A stretch of 64,000 bases of DNA, from positions 272,625,492 through 272,689,491 of the forward strand of contig CM053030.1 in the NCBI GenBank assembly GCA_028564925.1. The letters run 5' to 3'. Both the position numbers and the translations under genes were made by a program. Each line of letters begins with the position of its first letter. Positions within the stretch are counted from its first letter, which is position 1. The notes beneath the pieces were generated by a model that was not told the DNA's origin, did no database searches, and saw nothing but the letters and a program-made list of their open reading frames with translations. Shown in pieces: positions 43,104 to 55,442 of the stretch. The DNA comes from Lithobates sylvaticus. Lineage: Eukaryota > Chordata > Amphibia > Anura > Ranidae.

Positions 43104-44304
43104 TATCCTGTAGTAAGCTGACAACACTGCCTCTACTACACTACACTTCTAAGCATTTTTGTCATTCCTGCCTGAGTTCTTCCATGCTAGACTACGGTAT
43201 ACCTCCTGGTAATGTTATGAAGATGAGGAGACAGGAGTATTCTGTAGTCCAGTAGAGGAGAACTTAGGCAGGGCTGACAATACTGCGTGGAATTTTTGTG
43301 CAACAGAGGCAAAGTTGCCAGCCATCAACAGAACATTAGGCGCACACTGAATTTTCAGCAGGATCAACAGGTATTTTTCTGTACTTGCAGCATTTATAAA
43401 GAAACAAAAGATTTTATTTTATTTTGCTCAGCCATACACTTAAAGACTTAAAGTAGAATTATTTTTTTAATTTTGGGTAGAGCAAGGGAGGGTATAACCC
43501 CTGTCAGATTTTTGTTTCGCTATCTGTGTCCCATTTCAGAGATTTGCCTTCACTTTTTGTTCCATAGCCAAATGGGAAGTAATAGGAAATCCCTGCAACT
43601 CAGGGGACACCCAGGTCATCAGAGCTAGAGTCTCCATTGGAAGATTTCCCCTTGATTACTTTTCTGGGGACTACCCAAAATTTGGGATTTTCTTCACTTT
43701 CACTTTTAATGATAATGATAAATAGGGCAAATAGACAGCAATAAAAAGTGACAAGGGTACTAATCCCTCTACCCTCTATCCAGAACTATAAAAAAAAATG
43801 TTTTACCTTTAGTTATACTGTAAGTTAATGTTGTATATTAAATTGGAAGATCATAGTTAATGGATAACATAGAATGAATGGAAAGAAAAAGTAAAAGAGT
43901 GAATTTACAGTGACTGATAATGTTGAAGTAGCCAGGTATAGCCATTTATTGTCAACTGTGGAGTAAACTGTCAATGAACAAGAGTTTATGAAGTTTAATT
44001 AGAAATATGACACAAGGTTAGAAGAGTCGAAGAGTTAATAAAGTACTTTTTCTGTATTTGAGATTCTCAGCCTCAGTATTAATTTTCTTGTCTCTGCAGT
44101 CACTGTATTAAAAGCACATTAGTGACAAAGGTGAAAAATACATGTGAGAGGCGGGTACACAGATATCAATCATTCCTTTGTTAGTGTCACTAGCAAGTCT
44201 TTGAATAAATCACCTGCCCATGTTTGGCAATTAACTTTAGGATAGATTTAACAATCTCCCCAAAATCAGACAGTTAGTTTATAGCTGCATTCCTAGACCA
44301 TAGT
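43104..44304. other. Non-coding interval with probable MITE remnant
   Basis: The stretch at about 43445-43815 (TTAAAGTAGAATTATTTT onward) looks like another TTAA MITE with an unclear right end. The rest has no gene. Confidence 0.35.
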
Positions 44305-45306
44305 TTAACCACTTAACCCCCGGACCATTTGGCTGGCCAAAGACCAGAGCACTTTTTGCGATTCGGCACTGCGTCGCTTTAACTAACAATTGCGCGGTTG
44401 TGTGATGTGGCTCCTAAACAAAATTGACGTCCCTTTTTTCCCACAAATAGAGCTTTCTATGGGTGATATTTGATCACCTCGGTTTTTATTTTTTGCGCTA
44501 TAAACAAAAAAATGCGCCAATTTTGAAAAAAAAAAATGCATTATTTTTTACTTTTTGCTATAATAAATATCCCCCAAAAATATGTAAAAAAATGTTTTTT
44601 TCCTCAGTTTAGGCCTATACGTATTTATTTACATATTTTTGGTAAAAAAAAATCACAATAAGCGTTTATTGATTGATTTGCGCAAAAGTTATAGCGTTTA
44701 CAAAATAGGGGATAGTTTTATGGCATTTTTATATATTTTTTTATTAGTAATGTCGGTGATCAGCGATTTTTATTGTGGCTGCGACAATATGGCGGACACA
44801 TCGGACACTTTTGGCATGATTTTGGGACCTTTCACATTTATACAGTGATCAGTGCAATTAAAAATTAGTTGATTACTGTGTAAATGTGACTGCCAGTGAA
44901 GGGGTTAACCACTGGGTGGCACTGTAGGGGTTAAGTGTGTCCTAGGGAGTGATTCTAACTGTGGGGGGGAGGGGCTGTGTGTGACACAACACTGATCACC
45001 GCTCCCGATTACAGGGAGCTGTGATCAGTGACAGTGTCATTATGCAGAACGGAGAAATGCTCGGTTACATTAGCATTTCCTTGTTCTTCCTGTCTGTGAG
45101 ACGATTGCGGGTATACCAGCAGACATCAAGTCTGTGGGACCCGAGATCACACTCACAGAGCTCCCGGCGGGCGCGCATACACTCCGCCGGCGGAGTGTGT
45201 GTGCCCGCAAGCCACCTCTTAAAGAGCAACATACAGGTACGTGATTCTGCCTGTACGCGCCCTTCTGCCGCAGTAAATCTGCGTAAGGCGGTCGGGTAGC
45301 GGTTAA
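44305..45306 (+). mobile_element. TTAA MITE, family 1, full length
   Basis: TTAACCACTTAACCCCC to GGTAGCGGTTAA. The core words AGAGCACTTTTTGCGATTCG, ACTGCGTCGCTTTAACTA and GCGCAAAAGTTATAGCG are shared with 61745-62742. The right half has CACTCCGCCGGCGGAGTG, a 9-bp-stem palindrome near 45180. No protein. Confidence 0.83.
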
Positions 45307-45369
45307 GTTAACTACTGTTTATATTATAACTGTACTCTATATAGTTTTTCAATATTGAAAACTATTAAA

Positions 45370-45547
45370 ATGTAAATTGAGCTCTGACATTTCAAAGCCA
45401 TTGTTTTTCATTTTTAGGGACTCTTTAATGACTGGACTAGTACCACTGGATTCGCGTAAGGCCAATGTGGTGCCTAAATTTAAAAAGGGATCAAAGTCTT
45501 TACCAAGTAACTATAGACCTGTAAGTTTAACCTCTATAGTTGGGAAG
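45370..45547 (+). mobile_element. CR1 LINE fragment, left half of a split copy
   Basis: Encodes DISKPLFFIFRDSLMTGLVP, NVVPKFKKGSKSLPSNYRPV and SLTSIVGK, the start of the CR1 reverse transcriptase. It stops at GGGAAG (ending 45547), where the LTR element enters, and continues at 52460 with GAAGATACTGAAG. GAAG (45544-45547, 52460-52463) is the duplicated target. Confidence 0.85.
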
Positions 45548-47041
45548 TGTTGCCTTATGAGTTTATGTGAAATCTCCATTAATAGCTGTAATATATTGTA
45601 ATTAGGAATATATATCATTTAGCTTGTACCTATGCAGGCCGGAAGATATTATCTTCACATATATCTCGGAGTAGACCAGACAAGTCGGTGCCCAGGCTTT
45701 TGTGTAGAAACAATGGGAGTCAAACCTCATTTTTTTACACATACTCACTTCAAAGGATACCATGCTGGGATATGCAATGAAGGGATGCCAATACTTAACT
45801 TCCCAGGAAAATTTAAGTCAATCTTTGGCTCACAAAGATTTGCATTAAAGGAGCCTGTATTGATATACACAGACTAGATGGGAGGAAACTTTCTCTTTCT
45901 TGGAGAGCAGCCATCAGAATGGAACCTTGGTGAGAAAAGGGTAATTATGGGAAAAGCCTGCATATTACTTGTAACTAAATATGTTTGTAGATTAATTTTT
46001 TAACCACTTGACATCTGCGCTATAGCCGAATGACGGCCACAGAGCGGGCCTGAATTTCCGGGAGGCCGTCTTACGACGGCCTCCCATGTGCACGCTCCCT
46101 GTGCGCGCCCTGTGCTGTGATCATCGAGTGACTGAGACTCGGGTGATCACCGATCCGAGTAAGGGGCCAGTCCTGGCCCCTTACCATGTGATCAGCTGTC
46201 AGCCAATGACAGCTGATCAAATGATGTAAACAAAAGCTCAGTAATCGTTATTTTTTTCTCCCCACGCTGACAGCATGAGGAGAAAAAACCGGCTCATCTG
46301 CAAGGGACATCAGTCCCGAAGAGGATGAGGCAATTATGCCTCCTCTGTGCCACCTGACAGTGCTCACAGTGCCCACCAGTTTCACCTATCAATGCCCAAG
46401 CGTGCCACCTATCAATGCCCACAAGTGCCACCTATCAATGCCCACCAGTGGTGCCAATCAGTGCCATCTAGCAGTGCTGCCTATCAGTGTAACCGATCAG
46501 TGCCCATTATTGCCACCCATCAGTGCCCATCACTGCCACCCATCAGTGTCCATCACTGCCACCTATTGGTGCTCATCAGCGTACATCAATGAAGGTGAAA
46601 AATTACCTGTTTTAAAAATTTTATAACAAAAAATAAAAACCGCAGATGTTATCAAATACCACCAAAAGAAAGTTCTATTTGTGGGAAAAAAATGATAAAA
46701 ATGTAATTTGGGTAAAGTGTTGTATGACCGTGCAATTATCATTCAAAGTGCCTCAGCGCTGAATGCTGAAAATTGGTCTGGACAAGAGGGGGGTTTAAGT
46801 GCCCAGTAAGAAAGTGGTTAAGGAATATACTCTGTATTCCTTCATGTTATTCTCTTATTTTACCTTATATATTCTTCCTTGGTGTAGACTATAGATAGAT
46901 GGTTGTGTATAGATAGACTTTCAACTACTTACCAATAAATGTTGTTATTGTGTTAAAGCTTTCACTCTTGGTCAAAGAACTCTCATTTAATCCACATCAT
47001 TTCTTGAGATACTAAATCTTAAATATAATAAACAGGTAACA
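45548..47041 (+). repeat. 5' LTR, split by a TTAA MITE
   Basis: Starts TGTTGCC, ends AACAGGTAACA. Without the MITE (46000-46821) it is about 675 bp. From GCCTGTATTGATA (about 45852) on it matches 52089-52459, while the first 300 bp do not match what precedes 52089. A possible primer-binding region starts at 47042 (ATTGGCGACC). Confidence 0.75.
46000..46821 (-). mobile_element. TTAA MITE, family 1 (minus), inside the 5' LTR
   Basis: TTAACCACTTGACATCTGCG to AAAGTGGTTAA. The 3' LTR of the host element shows the empty site (TTTTAAGGAATATAC near 52233), so TTAA was the target. It includes a 23-bp minisatellite, CAGTGCCCATCACTGCCACC (about 46370-46580), the reverse complement of the array at 57440-57900 in a sister copy. 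In reverse it has AATAGAACTTTCTTTTGGTGG. Confidence 0.9.
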
Positions 47042-47784
47042 ATTGGCGACCACTGAAGTCGAGTACAAGACTGAAAGTCTTGAGTCAGTTTGTCCCAGTA
47101 AGTTGGAGGTCACAACATGTTTATCTAGGGAGAAATATACTGTAGGTAAATGTTTTTGTTTTATTAGTGAGTATTAGGTTACCTCTAAAAAGGAGGGAGG
47201 ATACACCACATATTTAGTTTTTCTTAATATCCCATAATTCTAATTGAAAAAAGTACATTGGAAGTATCATTATAACCAGTCATATAATGAGGAGGATGTG
47301 CTGAGCGGGAAAAATGTTGTTTGTTTCTTTTGTGTCTTATTGGAAATACACTGAAAGAGTGTGGTCCTTGTTGTTTTGTGGGAAAAAGTTTGAAATTTTT
47401 TTTTTGTTGCTTTTTTTTTCCCCCCATGGTTTGGTTTTATGCTTTATTTTTATTTTTGAAGACACAAAAACCTGATATGATTGTTTTTACGTTGAAACAG
47501 GTTCAATAGGTTTTTGGTTGTTATTTAAATTGTATGTCCACTAAAGGAATAGTATTGATTTATGACAGTGAAATACTGTGTATCCACTAATCTAAAAGAT
47601 TGGTTTATTGAGAGCTGAAAATATCTTTTTGTTTTACACTTTACTGTATTTTCTGGATTTTATTTGATTTGAGTTTCCGCTTTTTTTTCCCCTCCTTTTT
47701 TACTGTAATCTCAAATTGACGGTATAGTACAGGGGAACATTTAACTTAATCTAGCTTACAAATTGTGCATACTATCTGTTGGTA

Positions 47785-49350
47785 ATGGCTGCCATGTCCT
47801 GTCTAGAAAGGTTTATAGCAACTTATACTCTTAAACATAAGAGCAATGAATTTGCCTGTGATGCTAAATTAAAAGAATCTCCTTGGGCCTATGTCCAGGA
47901 GTTATTTGAAGAACAAGTAATAACAACCAAAAAGAATAAACAACTCAAAAATCTAGCCCTAGCAGGCATGTATGCTGCTTGCATGGCTATGAATGCTAAA
48001 ATACAGCAATTTGAAGATATAATATATAATACAAATATTACAATTTCTGAGAGGGAAAAAAAGAATACAGCTTTACATAACCAAGTACAAACCTTAACTA
48101 CCCTTAATCAAATGGTCAATGCCTCACAGGAGGAAAATTTTAAAAATTACAAATTGGCTCTAAAAAAAAAGGGGTACAATATAAAAGCATGCTAACCAAA
48201 GTTGAAACTGAACTGGACCACATAACTGGTGCATACAAAGTGGTCCAAGATCAGTTACATTAAACTAAGAAAGGAAAATGTATAGATCACACACAGTGCA
48301 CACAGAGTCACAGTTGCTACAAACAATTTCAAGTCTTAAAGGACAGGCGGCTGTGGCTAGCAGATGTGAACATGGTAATGCTAGGGCACCTACTTGTGCC
48401 TATGAAATTAGGGACACAGAGGAATATGAAGAGTATTGGGGAGATGAAGATATGGATCCTAATTCTACTTTTCCTGTGGCGATGGGAGAAATCGCAGAGC
48501 CACAGGAAAATCGAGAATGCACCATGGTCACAGACTTACCAGACAATGGTGACCAGCTATCCACAAATGAGGAGCAAGACAAGTTCCCCATCATGAGTAG
48601 GATCCAGATCCTCTCCTCTCCTGAAGGAAATCAAACACTTTTGGGGTTTGATAGTGAAGGGAATGAGGGAATTTCTGATGTATATCCAAATCAACCTGTA
48701 AAAACCCTCATGAGTGTGGCGGATTTCATTGGCAAAATTAAAACTAATGAACACATTACTTCACACGCAACCAATGTACAACAGAGGTGTAAGCCCTTAG
48801 GTGTGAGAAGTCCTAGTGACCAGGTTAAGGCACCTTCCAGCCCAGGGCAGTGTGTGCAATCTCCACAGACCATAGATTGTAATGCAACCGCTTTGAGTAT
48901 TTCTAGATGCAACAGGAAATTATCTCCATCTGGAGTAGGTGTTTCAACAACTCATTGAAAGATGAGAGCTCTTTTGAAAGTGCCCCTAGATCTCTTATGA
49001 AGACATGTTTTAGCCATTGAATATTCTCAGCCTAAAACCACATCAGTTGTTAAGAGACGCTTTAATACTTTACAAAAGATGTGCTACACCTGTGGGTTAT
49101 TTGGCCACATTTCTCAGTTTTGTTTGTCTTCTGGTGAAAATAGAAGCAATATACAACAAAGAGGTGTGACGTGGAAGTGTTCTCACCATGCTAGGGAGAA
49201 GGGCCTAGGAGTAATAAATATGAAAATACAAAATCATACATCCCTTCCTCAACTATTAAGGCTGAGAATGAGGCTTTACAGTATGAGATTTGGCAAATGA
49301 AACAGGAACGGCGTGAGTTTGTGAAAGAATTCCAATTATTTAAAAGAAAT
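47785..49350 (+). pseudogene. Gag region of the LTR fossil
   Basis: Gag proteins build the virus-like core and bind the RNA. The first part has a long Lys/Glu/Asn helical stretch (for example FEEQVITTKKNKQLKNLALA). The second is acidic with proline and serine toward its end. The third holds a CX2CX4HX4C zinc knuckle. The order matrix/capsid-like, linker, nucleocapsid is that of Gag. It is broken with several breaks. The exact retroelement family is not recognised. Confidence 0.65.
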
Positions 49351-52088
49351 GTTATTGTTATTTTTGTATTGGAAAAATGGAGGGAGTAACTTGTCCATTG
49401 GGAAACAAACCACTACACTAAAACCTGGGATGAAATACAAGATATAAGTTTTGTTTTAGAGGTCAATGGCATTTAAGTTTCACTATCACTATCACTATCA
49501 CTATCACTATATCAAGACAGGAATGTCATTGACCTTTTACCAATGTACACGTAAGAATGTTGTATTGTTTTCTTTGAAAAGGTTAAATAAAAAAATAAAA
49601 AAACAAAAAAGGGGGCTAGAGTAATAACTGTTGTCTACAAGTTATCTTTTTTCAGGTGAGTTCCTGAAAGTATATGTACATTTAAATCAGCTGTATGTAG
49701 ATAGCTATACATATGCAAAATACACGCCTAACAGAAGGTAAAGTATAATATTCCATTTTTTTTTCTTTCTTCCTTTTGTATTCACCTTGTGGCCAGAAAC
49801 GCCTAGCAATTCAGTTGCAATTACCAAAGGTCTCTCTATCCAGAATGTATGGGAGGCAATCTAAACGAATGTGTGTGTCTGAGTGATCTAATGGATGTGT
49901 ATGAACTGTCCATGTGTAAACAAAGTTTTTTTAGGGGTATGTACACACCATTGTTGGATGGCCATCAATAAGATCATGTGATCACATTAATGCGCATGCT
50001 TTGTATTTATTTTATTTATTTTTTAGTCTCTCCGTTTGTAATGAACTCAATAGTTTAAATTTAAACTTTTTTTTTTTTTTTTTTTACAAGTTTATATGTA
50101 TTCGCAAATAAATAACCTGTGCACAGATATGAGATCTCGATCCCTATAACTCTGAGAAACTGTAGGAATTTTGTTTTGTTTCTTTTTCCTTTCCTGTGAC
50201 TTAGAGTAAAGTTTCATTCACTCTGGCACTCGGAAAGTACATAATAAAACATTACTTTGCACCTTGTTGCATCTTGTGGATTCAGTATGTCTTGTGTTTT
50301 GTTTTTCCTTCCAAATTGACTCATGTGATGTTAATATGTGTGAGAGTTATATGTCTACATGTTGTCTTCTTAGAATTTAAGTACTTACAAACCCTCTGAG
50401 TTTTTCTTATAATTTTTTTGTCTGTCAGAGTATAAATATGGGGATGGGTCCTTTACATTTTTGACTGTACTTACTGTTGATGGACTCATTGCCTCGGTTG
50501 GAAGTCTGTTCCAATCATCCACTACTAGTTTAGTCCATTAGGAACCTCTCAGAGGTACAGTGAGGTGTTATTAATGATTTTTGAGTTTTGTATTTTAGGG
50601 TAAATACACAAACATCAACGGATAATCCAGTGAGGTGGGTCCAGTGACTTGGCAAAATACTGTGAAATACAGAGGACCTTAAAGCAAAGTTTTATGTTTG
50701 TTTTAAGGAGAAGCCTTAAAAGGGAATTAATTGCAGTCAGGCCTAACTAAATTCTAAAACATTTTTTTTTTTTTTTTTTGGGTGGTCTGTTTCGTTAAAC
50801 AGAGGTCCTGCTCTCTCTAATACAACTTCTTGTAGCCTGCTTGACTTGTAAATAGATTTGCACTGAGAGTCAATTAATATGTTAATCACCACAGAGAGAG
50901 TGTTGCCTTTTGTATAGCTACAATGTTTGAAAGCAGTTTCCATTGTTTTTTTTGTTGTTTAACAAAATACAGATTCAATGCTCTTTAACAATTTAAAGAG
51001 AAAGGGGTATCACAAATCTCAGGTTGAGGCAGCATTAAATCTGTACCTTTTATTTGTTTACATTTTTTTTTTATTCTTATTTTTTTTTCATTTTACGGTA
51101 ACAATTATTTTTTGTTGTTTAAAAAAAATTAATAAAAAAATAAAAAAGGAGAAAGATTTTTCTTTATTTTTCTTCGTTTAATGTTAACTATTTTTCTTTC
51201 TTTCCTATATTATCTCTATTTTTGTTGGTGATTCTTGAGTTTGGTTTCACTATGGAAAAAAAAAAAAGATTGGAGTATTGGGAACATTATATGGAGAACA
51301 TTTAAAACAGTTAGAAATGGTGAATATTAAAGCTTCCCTGTAGCATTATGGGGATGGGCCAAGTTTCAACATTTATTTTTGTTTTTCTCTTACGACATTG
51401 GATAATTGTTTTATATCAATTTAGGTCATTGTAGATATTACCGTGAAAATAGTAACAGCAGGGTTTAGCAACAATCATGTGACTATTTTCTGTGTATATG
51501 TGACGTACAGTCCTCTCTACAGTTCTAATATTTGGGCAGTCATCATATGGGGTCATTGGTGAGTGGCAAATAGCAGGGAGTATAGTACAATTGTACTTAA
51601 GAGTAATTTAGTTTGATTGTTCCTGAAGCCACAAGTAACTGGTGACATCACACTTATCCATATTCTGAAATCAAGTTATTTTTGTCAGCATAGTCGACAC
51701 TGCCTAATCTGCACTGAGAACTCTGATGACCTCTTCCATAGCCTGTTAAAGGCAGGACTCGTACAGTAGCTACACATGGTAGCCAAGGACAGAGCTATAT
51801 GTACAAATGTTTGGCACCAGCCAAGGTTTTAGCCCATCAGGGTTGGTATAACTGAACACAGTTTCAGTAAAAAGCAGTTAGGGGTTAGTTGCGATGGCAA
51901 CAAGATCCCCCTGGACACTTGAAGGGTCATGCACACACACACAGTGTGCCTTAATAGTTACAATGATTTGCATTAAACGGGGCTGACTTATGCAAAGTAT
52001 AGGGATTGGAGATGCAGCCAATCCTTAACCAGCAATAGGGAAGCTCACCAATCAATTGCCCCGCTATGCCAACCAATGAGGCATCAGC
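49351..52088. other. Interior of the LTR fossil without recognisable genes
   Basis: AT-rich with poly-A and poly-T runs. A short array of six-base ACTATC units lies at about 49482-49506. No protease, RT, integrase or env motif was seen in any frame. It probably represents untranslated or deleted internal sequence. Confidence 0.5.
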
Positions 52089-52459
52089 CTGTATTGATAG
52101 TCACAGACTCGATGGGAAAGATCTTTCTCTTTCTGGGAGAGCAGCCATCAGAATGGAACCTTGGTGTGAAAAGGGTCATTGTGGGAAAAGCCTGCATTTT
52201 ACTTGTAACTAAATATGTTTGTATATTAATGTTTTAAGGAATATACTCTGTATTCCTTCATGTAATTCTCTTATTTTAACCTAACAGTTTCTTCCTTGGT
52301 GCAGACTATAGATAGATGGTTGTGTATAGATAGACTTTCAACTACTTACCAATAAATGTTGTTATTTTGTTAAAGCTTTCACTCTTGGTCAAAGAACTCT
52401 CATTTAACCCACATCATATCTTTGAGATATTAAATCTTAAATATAACAAACGGGTAACA
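52089..52459 (+). repeat. 3' LTR (part matching the 5' LTR)
   Basis: Matches the 5' LTR from GCCTGTATTGATA through CTCTTTC, GAGCAGCCATCAGAATGGAACC, ACCAATAAATGTTGTTATT (AATAAA) to GGGTAACA. The sequence upstream of 52089 does not match the first 300 bp of the 5' LTR, so the true 3' LTR start is uncertain. Confidence 0.75.
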
Positions 52460-52880
52460 GAAGATACTGAAGAATTTAATAAAAGACCCCCTAGATGAGT
52501 TCTTGCTGGAAAAAAAATATTTAAAGCAACAGAAAGCATGGATTCATGAAAGACAGAAGTTGTCAAACAAACCTGATTTCTTTTTATGAGGAGGTAAGTA
52601 AAACCTTGGACAGGGGGGTGGCTGTGGACGTGGTATACTTGGATTTAGCAAAAGCATTTGACACAGTTCCCCACACATGGCTAATGTGTAAGGTAACATC
52701 TACAGGCTTGGAAAGATCACCAAATTCAGAGAATAGTGGTTTATGATTTTACTCTAAATGATCTAAGGTTATTAGTAGTGTACCCAAAGGTTCAGTGTTG
52801 GGACCCATACTTTTTAATATATTTATAAATGATATAGGGTCTGGGATTAAAATTCCAGATTTTTAATGTTTTTGCATATT
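52460..52880 (+). mobile_element. CR1 LINE fragment, right half of a split copy
   Basis: Continues from 45547. Encodes SCQTNLISFYEEVSKTLDRG and VVYLDLAKAFDTVPH (RT block A), then a further piece near 52790-52850 with the GSVLGPILFN-type region in another frame. Frame changes and a deletion after VTSTGLER mark it as dead. Confidence 0.82.
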
Positions 52881-53690
52881 TCTTACACTGAAATGATTCA
52901 GATCATCAAACAAATTTTAATATTACACAAAGATAACCAGAGTAAATCCAAGATGCAGTTTTTAAATTATTATTTAATTTATTACGAGGAAAAGAGGTGT
53001 TCAAACCTGCCTGGCTCTATGTGAAAAAGTAATTGCCCCCTCCCATGCTGAATCATGAATGAACTGTGATTAACCACAATTTTTTGGAAAGCTGAGTTAA
53101 ATTTCACTTTCCACACCCAGGCCTGATTACTGCCAGACCTGTTGAATCAAGAAATCACATAAATAGAAACTGTCTGACAAAGTGAAGTGGGCTAACAGAT
53201 CACAAAAAAACACACATCATGCCACATCTAAACAAATTCAAGAACAGATTAGAAACAAAGTAATGTACATGTATCGGTCTGGGAAGGGTTTCAAAGCCAT
53301 TCCTAAGGCTTTGGAACTCCAGTGAACCATAAGGAGAGCCATTATCCACAAATGGAAATAACTTGAAACAGTGGTGAACCTTCCCAGGAGTGGCCGGCCT
53401 ACATAAATTACTCCAAGAGCATGATGATGACTCATCCTGGGGGTCATAAAAGAACCCAGAACAACATGTAAAGAGCTGTAGGCCTCACTTGCCTCAGATA
53501 AGATCAGCATTCACGATTCAACAATAAGAAAGAGACTGGGCAAAAAATTACATCCATGGGAAAGTTCCAAGGCCAAAGCCACTGCTGACCAAAAAGAGCA
53601 CATTTACCAAACAACATCTTGATTATCCCCAAGACTTTTAGACAAATATTCTGTGGACTGATGAGACCCCATACAGAGTGATCCCATACA
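52881..53690 (+). pseudogene. Tc1-like transposase remnant
   Basis: The AT-rich start is followed by words typical of a Tc1 family: TCGGTCTGGGAAGGG (YRSGKGFKAI), GAGCCATTATCCACAAATGG, GTGGTGAACCTTCCCAGG (NLPRSGRP) and AGAAAGAGACTGGGC (IRKRLG). It ends at TTCTGTGGACTGATGAGAC, the catalytic D region. Several in-frame stops and a deletion show decay. DNA-binding and DDE-domain pieces remain in order; the right terminal repeat is absent. Confidence 0.78.
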
Positions 53691-54576
53691 GCAAATTATA
53701 TTTTCCTAACTGCCTATTGATCCACTGGTGCAGCTAATAGTAGCTTATCATTTTCATAGTAATTGTAGGTATCCTACATTTAATTTGATACATAAGATTT
53801 GGACAACTATCTAAAAAGACACTCAATATGAGGGATACACTGAATATATGCCTATATGGAATAATCTGCAATTACCTGAGATGGCAACGCTTCAAGATTT
53901 TGATTTATGGAAGAGGGCTGGCATTCAGCTTCTGTGTCAACTTTTTGATAATGAGGTTTTGCATCCATATGATAAGTTGGCAGAGAGTTACCATTTGCCT
54001 AATAAATATTTTTTTCAATATTTACAGCTACGTCATGCTTTGCAGAGTCAAGCAAGGACTTTCCTATTAAAATATAATCCTTCACCAATTTTAGCCTTGA
54101 CAGTAACTGTAAAACACTCTAAACAGGGACTTATAGGAAGTATATACTCTTCTCTACAAACAACAGTTGGAATTAAGCCACAAGAGAGCAGTTTTGGGCG
54201 GTGGTGTAGAGACTTAGAAATACTTGGTGATGAGGAGTGGGAACAAGACTTAAAGGAATTTATTTGAGGTATCCTTATCCTCCTCACAATGCTTGACTCA
54301 GCTATTTATCATTCATAGAGCGCATTATACTCCTTTAAAGTTATATTCCTGGGGTAAAGCAGTTACATAAAATTGTCCAAGATGCACTACTAATACAGGT
54401 ACACGTATACATATGTTGTGGCAATGTCCTAAACCACATCGTTACTGGGAGTGTGTATTTGATACCTTAAATTCCTTAAGCTCCACCCAGGTTCATTTTG
54501 ATCCAAAAATCACATTGTTAGGGATTATATCAAAAGATACCCTTCCAGTTGAAATGCATGTGATGTGGTTGAAAAC
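53691..54576 (+). mobile_element. L1/Tx1-type LINE fragment, ORF2 C-terminus (part 1)
   Basis: Frames give MPIWNNLQLPEMATLQDFDL, KLAESYHLPNKYFFQYLQLR and HMLWQCPKPHRYWECVF. This is the usual C-terminal part of vertebrate L1/Tx1 ORF2 with its Leu-Pro-Phe-Phe-Tyr-Leu-Gln-Leu-Arg stretch and the following WxCP-type box. At least two frame changes are seen. The copy continues after the LTR insert at 55268. Confidence 0.8.
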
Positions 54577-55263
54577 TGTCAGGTCACCTGAGTCCAGATG
54601 ACAGATGCACACCGTTGGAGTCAGGAGTGCACCGCTAAGTTAGTAGACCCTACGGCTGACTGCTACGGATGGAACTCTGGGTGGTTCAGGAAGGCAGGTC
54701 CACTGGAGCACCAACACGGATCCCACTGGGAGCTAGAGCATAAGATTCCCCAGGGTGCAGAGTCTAAGAGCCAGCAGGTGTTCACCAGAGCCTTTAGTGG
54801 TAAGGATGGACTGTCCTGCAATTAGCTCCAGGTCCCGGCCCCCAGGGTCTCCCAGCTCAAGCTCACGGTAGGCTACTGGAGGATAGAGAGGAACAGCAGG
54901 CCAGGACAACAAGGGATACACAGGAGATAAGCCAAAGGTCGGGGGAACTAGCAGAAAAGGGTAAACAGAGAACACGCCAAAAGGTCAGGGTAACAAGCAG
55001 GCGGAGTTTATCAACGATCAAGCCAAGATCGGTAAACAGAAACAGACATAAAGCACACAGGAAACCAAACACAATATTGCTAGGCCAGGCAGGCTTGGAG
55101 AACACAGTGTTAAATGGTGGTTCCTGTTGAAGCTAGGGTGGAGCCACTCTGAGGGAAGATTATTTGACCATGCAGGTGTGAGAGTGCAGACCCCAAGGCT
55201 GGTACACAGACCAGAGGTAAGCAGATAGACAGGGCATGAAAGTATTACTGCAGATTCATGACA
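54577..55263 (+). mobile_element. Solo LTR in the L1/Tx1 copy
   Basis: TGTCAGGTCACCTGAGTCC to ATTCATGACA, a TG...CA element of 687 bp. Flanks AAAAC (54572-54576) and AGAAC (55264-55268) fit a 5-bp target duplication with one change. It is a relative of 7106-7777. No internal genes. LTR-LTR recombination is the usual route to a solo LTR. Confidence 0.78.
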
Positions 55264-55442
55264 AGAACTATGTATATGGCTCGTAGACTTAAATTATAAA
55301 AATGGATATCAAAATACCCACCAAACAATAGATAAATGGATTAAAGCAATTAATCTCAATTTAAGAGGAGAGGAATTAACATATAAACATAGGAGGAGTC
55401 CTAAAACAATTGTAGAAATTTGGCATTGGTGGCTAGACTCTA
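55264..55442 (+). mobile_element. L1/Tx1-type LINE fragment (part 2)
   Basis: Continues the split copy: reading across frames gives ARRLKL, then EELTYKHRRSPKTIVEIWHW-like words at about 55360-55432. It is interrupted again at 55443 by a MITE. Confidence 0.65.

Larger units (their letters stand above)
45548..52459 (+). mobile_element. LTR retroelement with gag remains (fossil)
   Basis: Ends TGTTGCC and GGTAACA, with a 4-bp target duplication GAAG. The 5' LTR spans 45548-47041 and includes an 822-bp MITE; the 3' LTR ends at 52459. A gag region lies at about 47785-49350. Its N-terminal part is helical and Lys/Asn-rich, its middle acidic (DTEEYEEYWGDEDMD), and it has a zinc knuckle CYTCGLFGHISQFC near 49081. 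No pol or env is recognised in the 2.7 kb that follow, which is AT-rich. About 94% identity by eye between the shared LTR parts implies moderate age. It is broken, with several breaks. Family undetermined (ERV-like or other gag-bearing LTR element). Confidence 0.75.

Noticed and set aside
47224-47509. Small genes upstream of the gag region
   Set aside because: They are low-complexity Lys/Phe-rich frames in the leader of the LTR fossil.
49482-49506. Telomere-like repeat
   Set aside because: The ACTATC units are short, few and not a vertebrate telomere motif.
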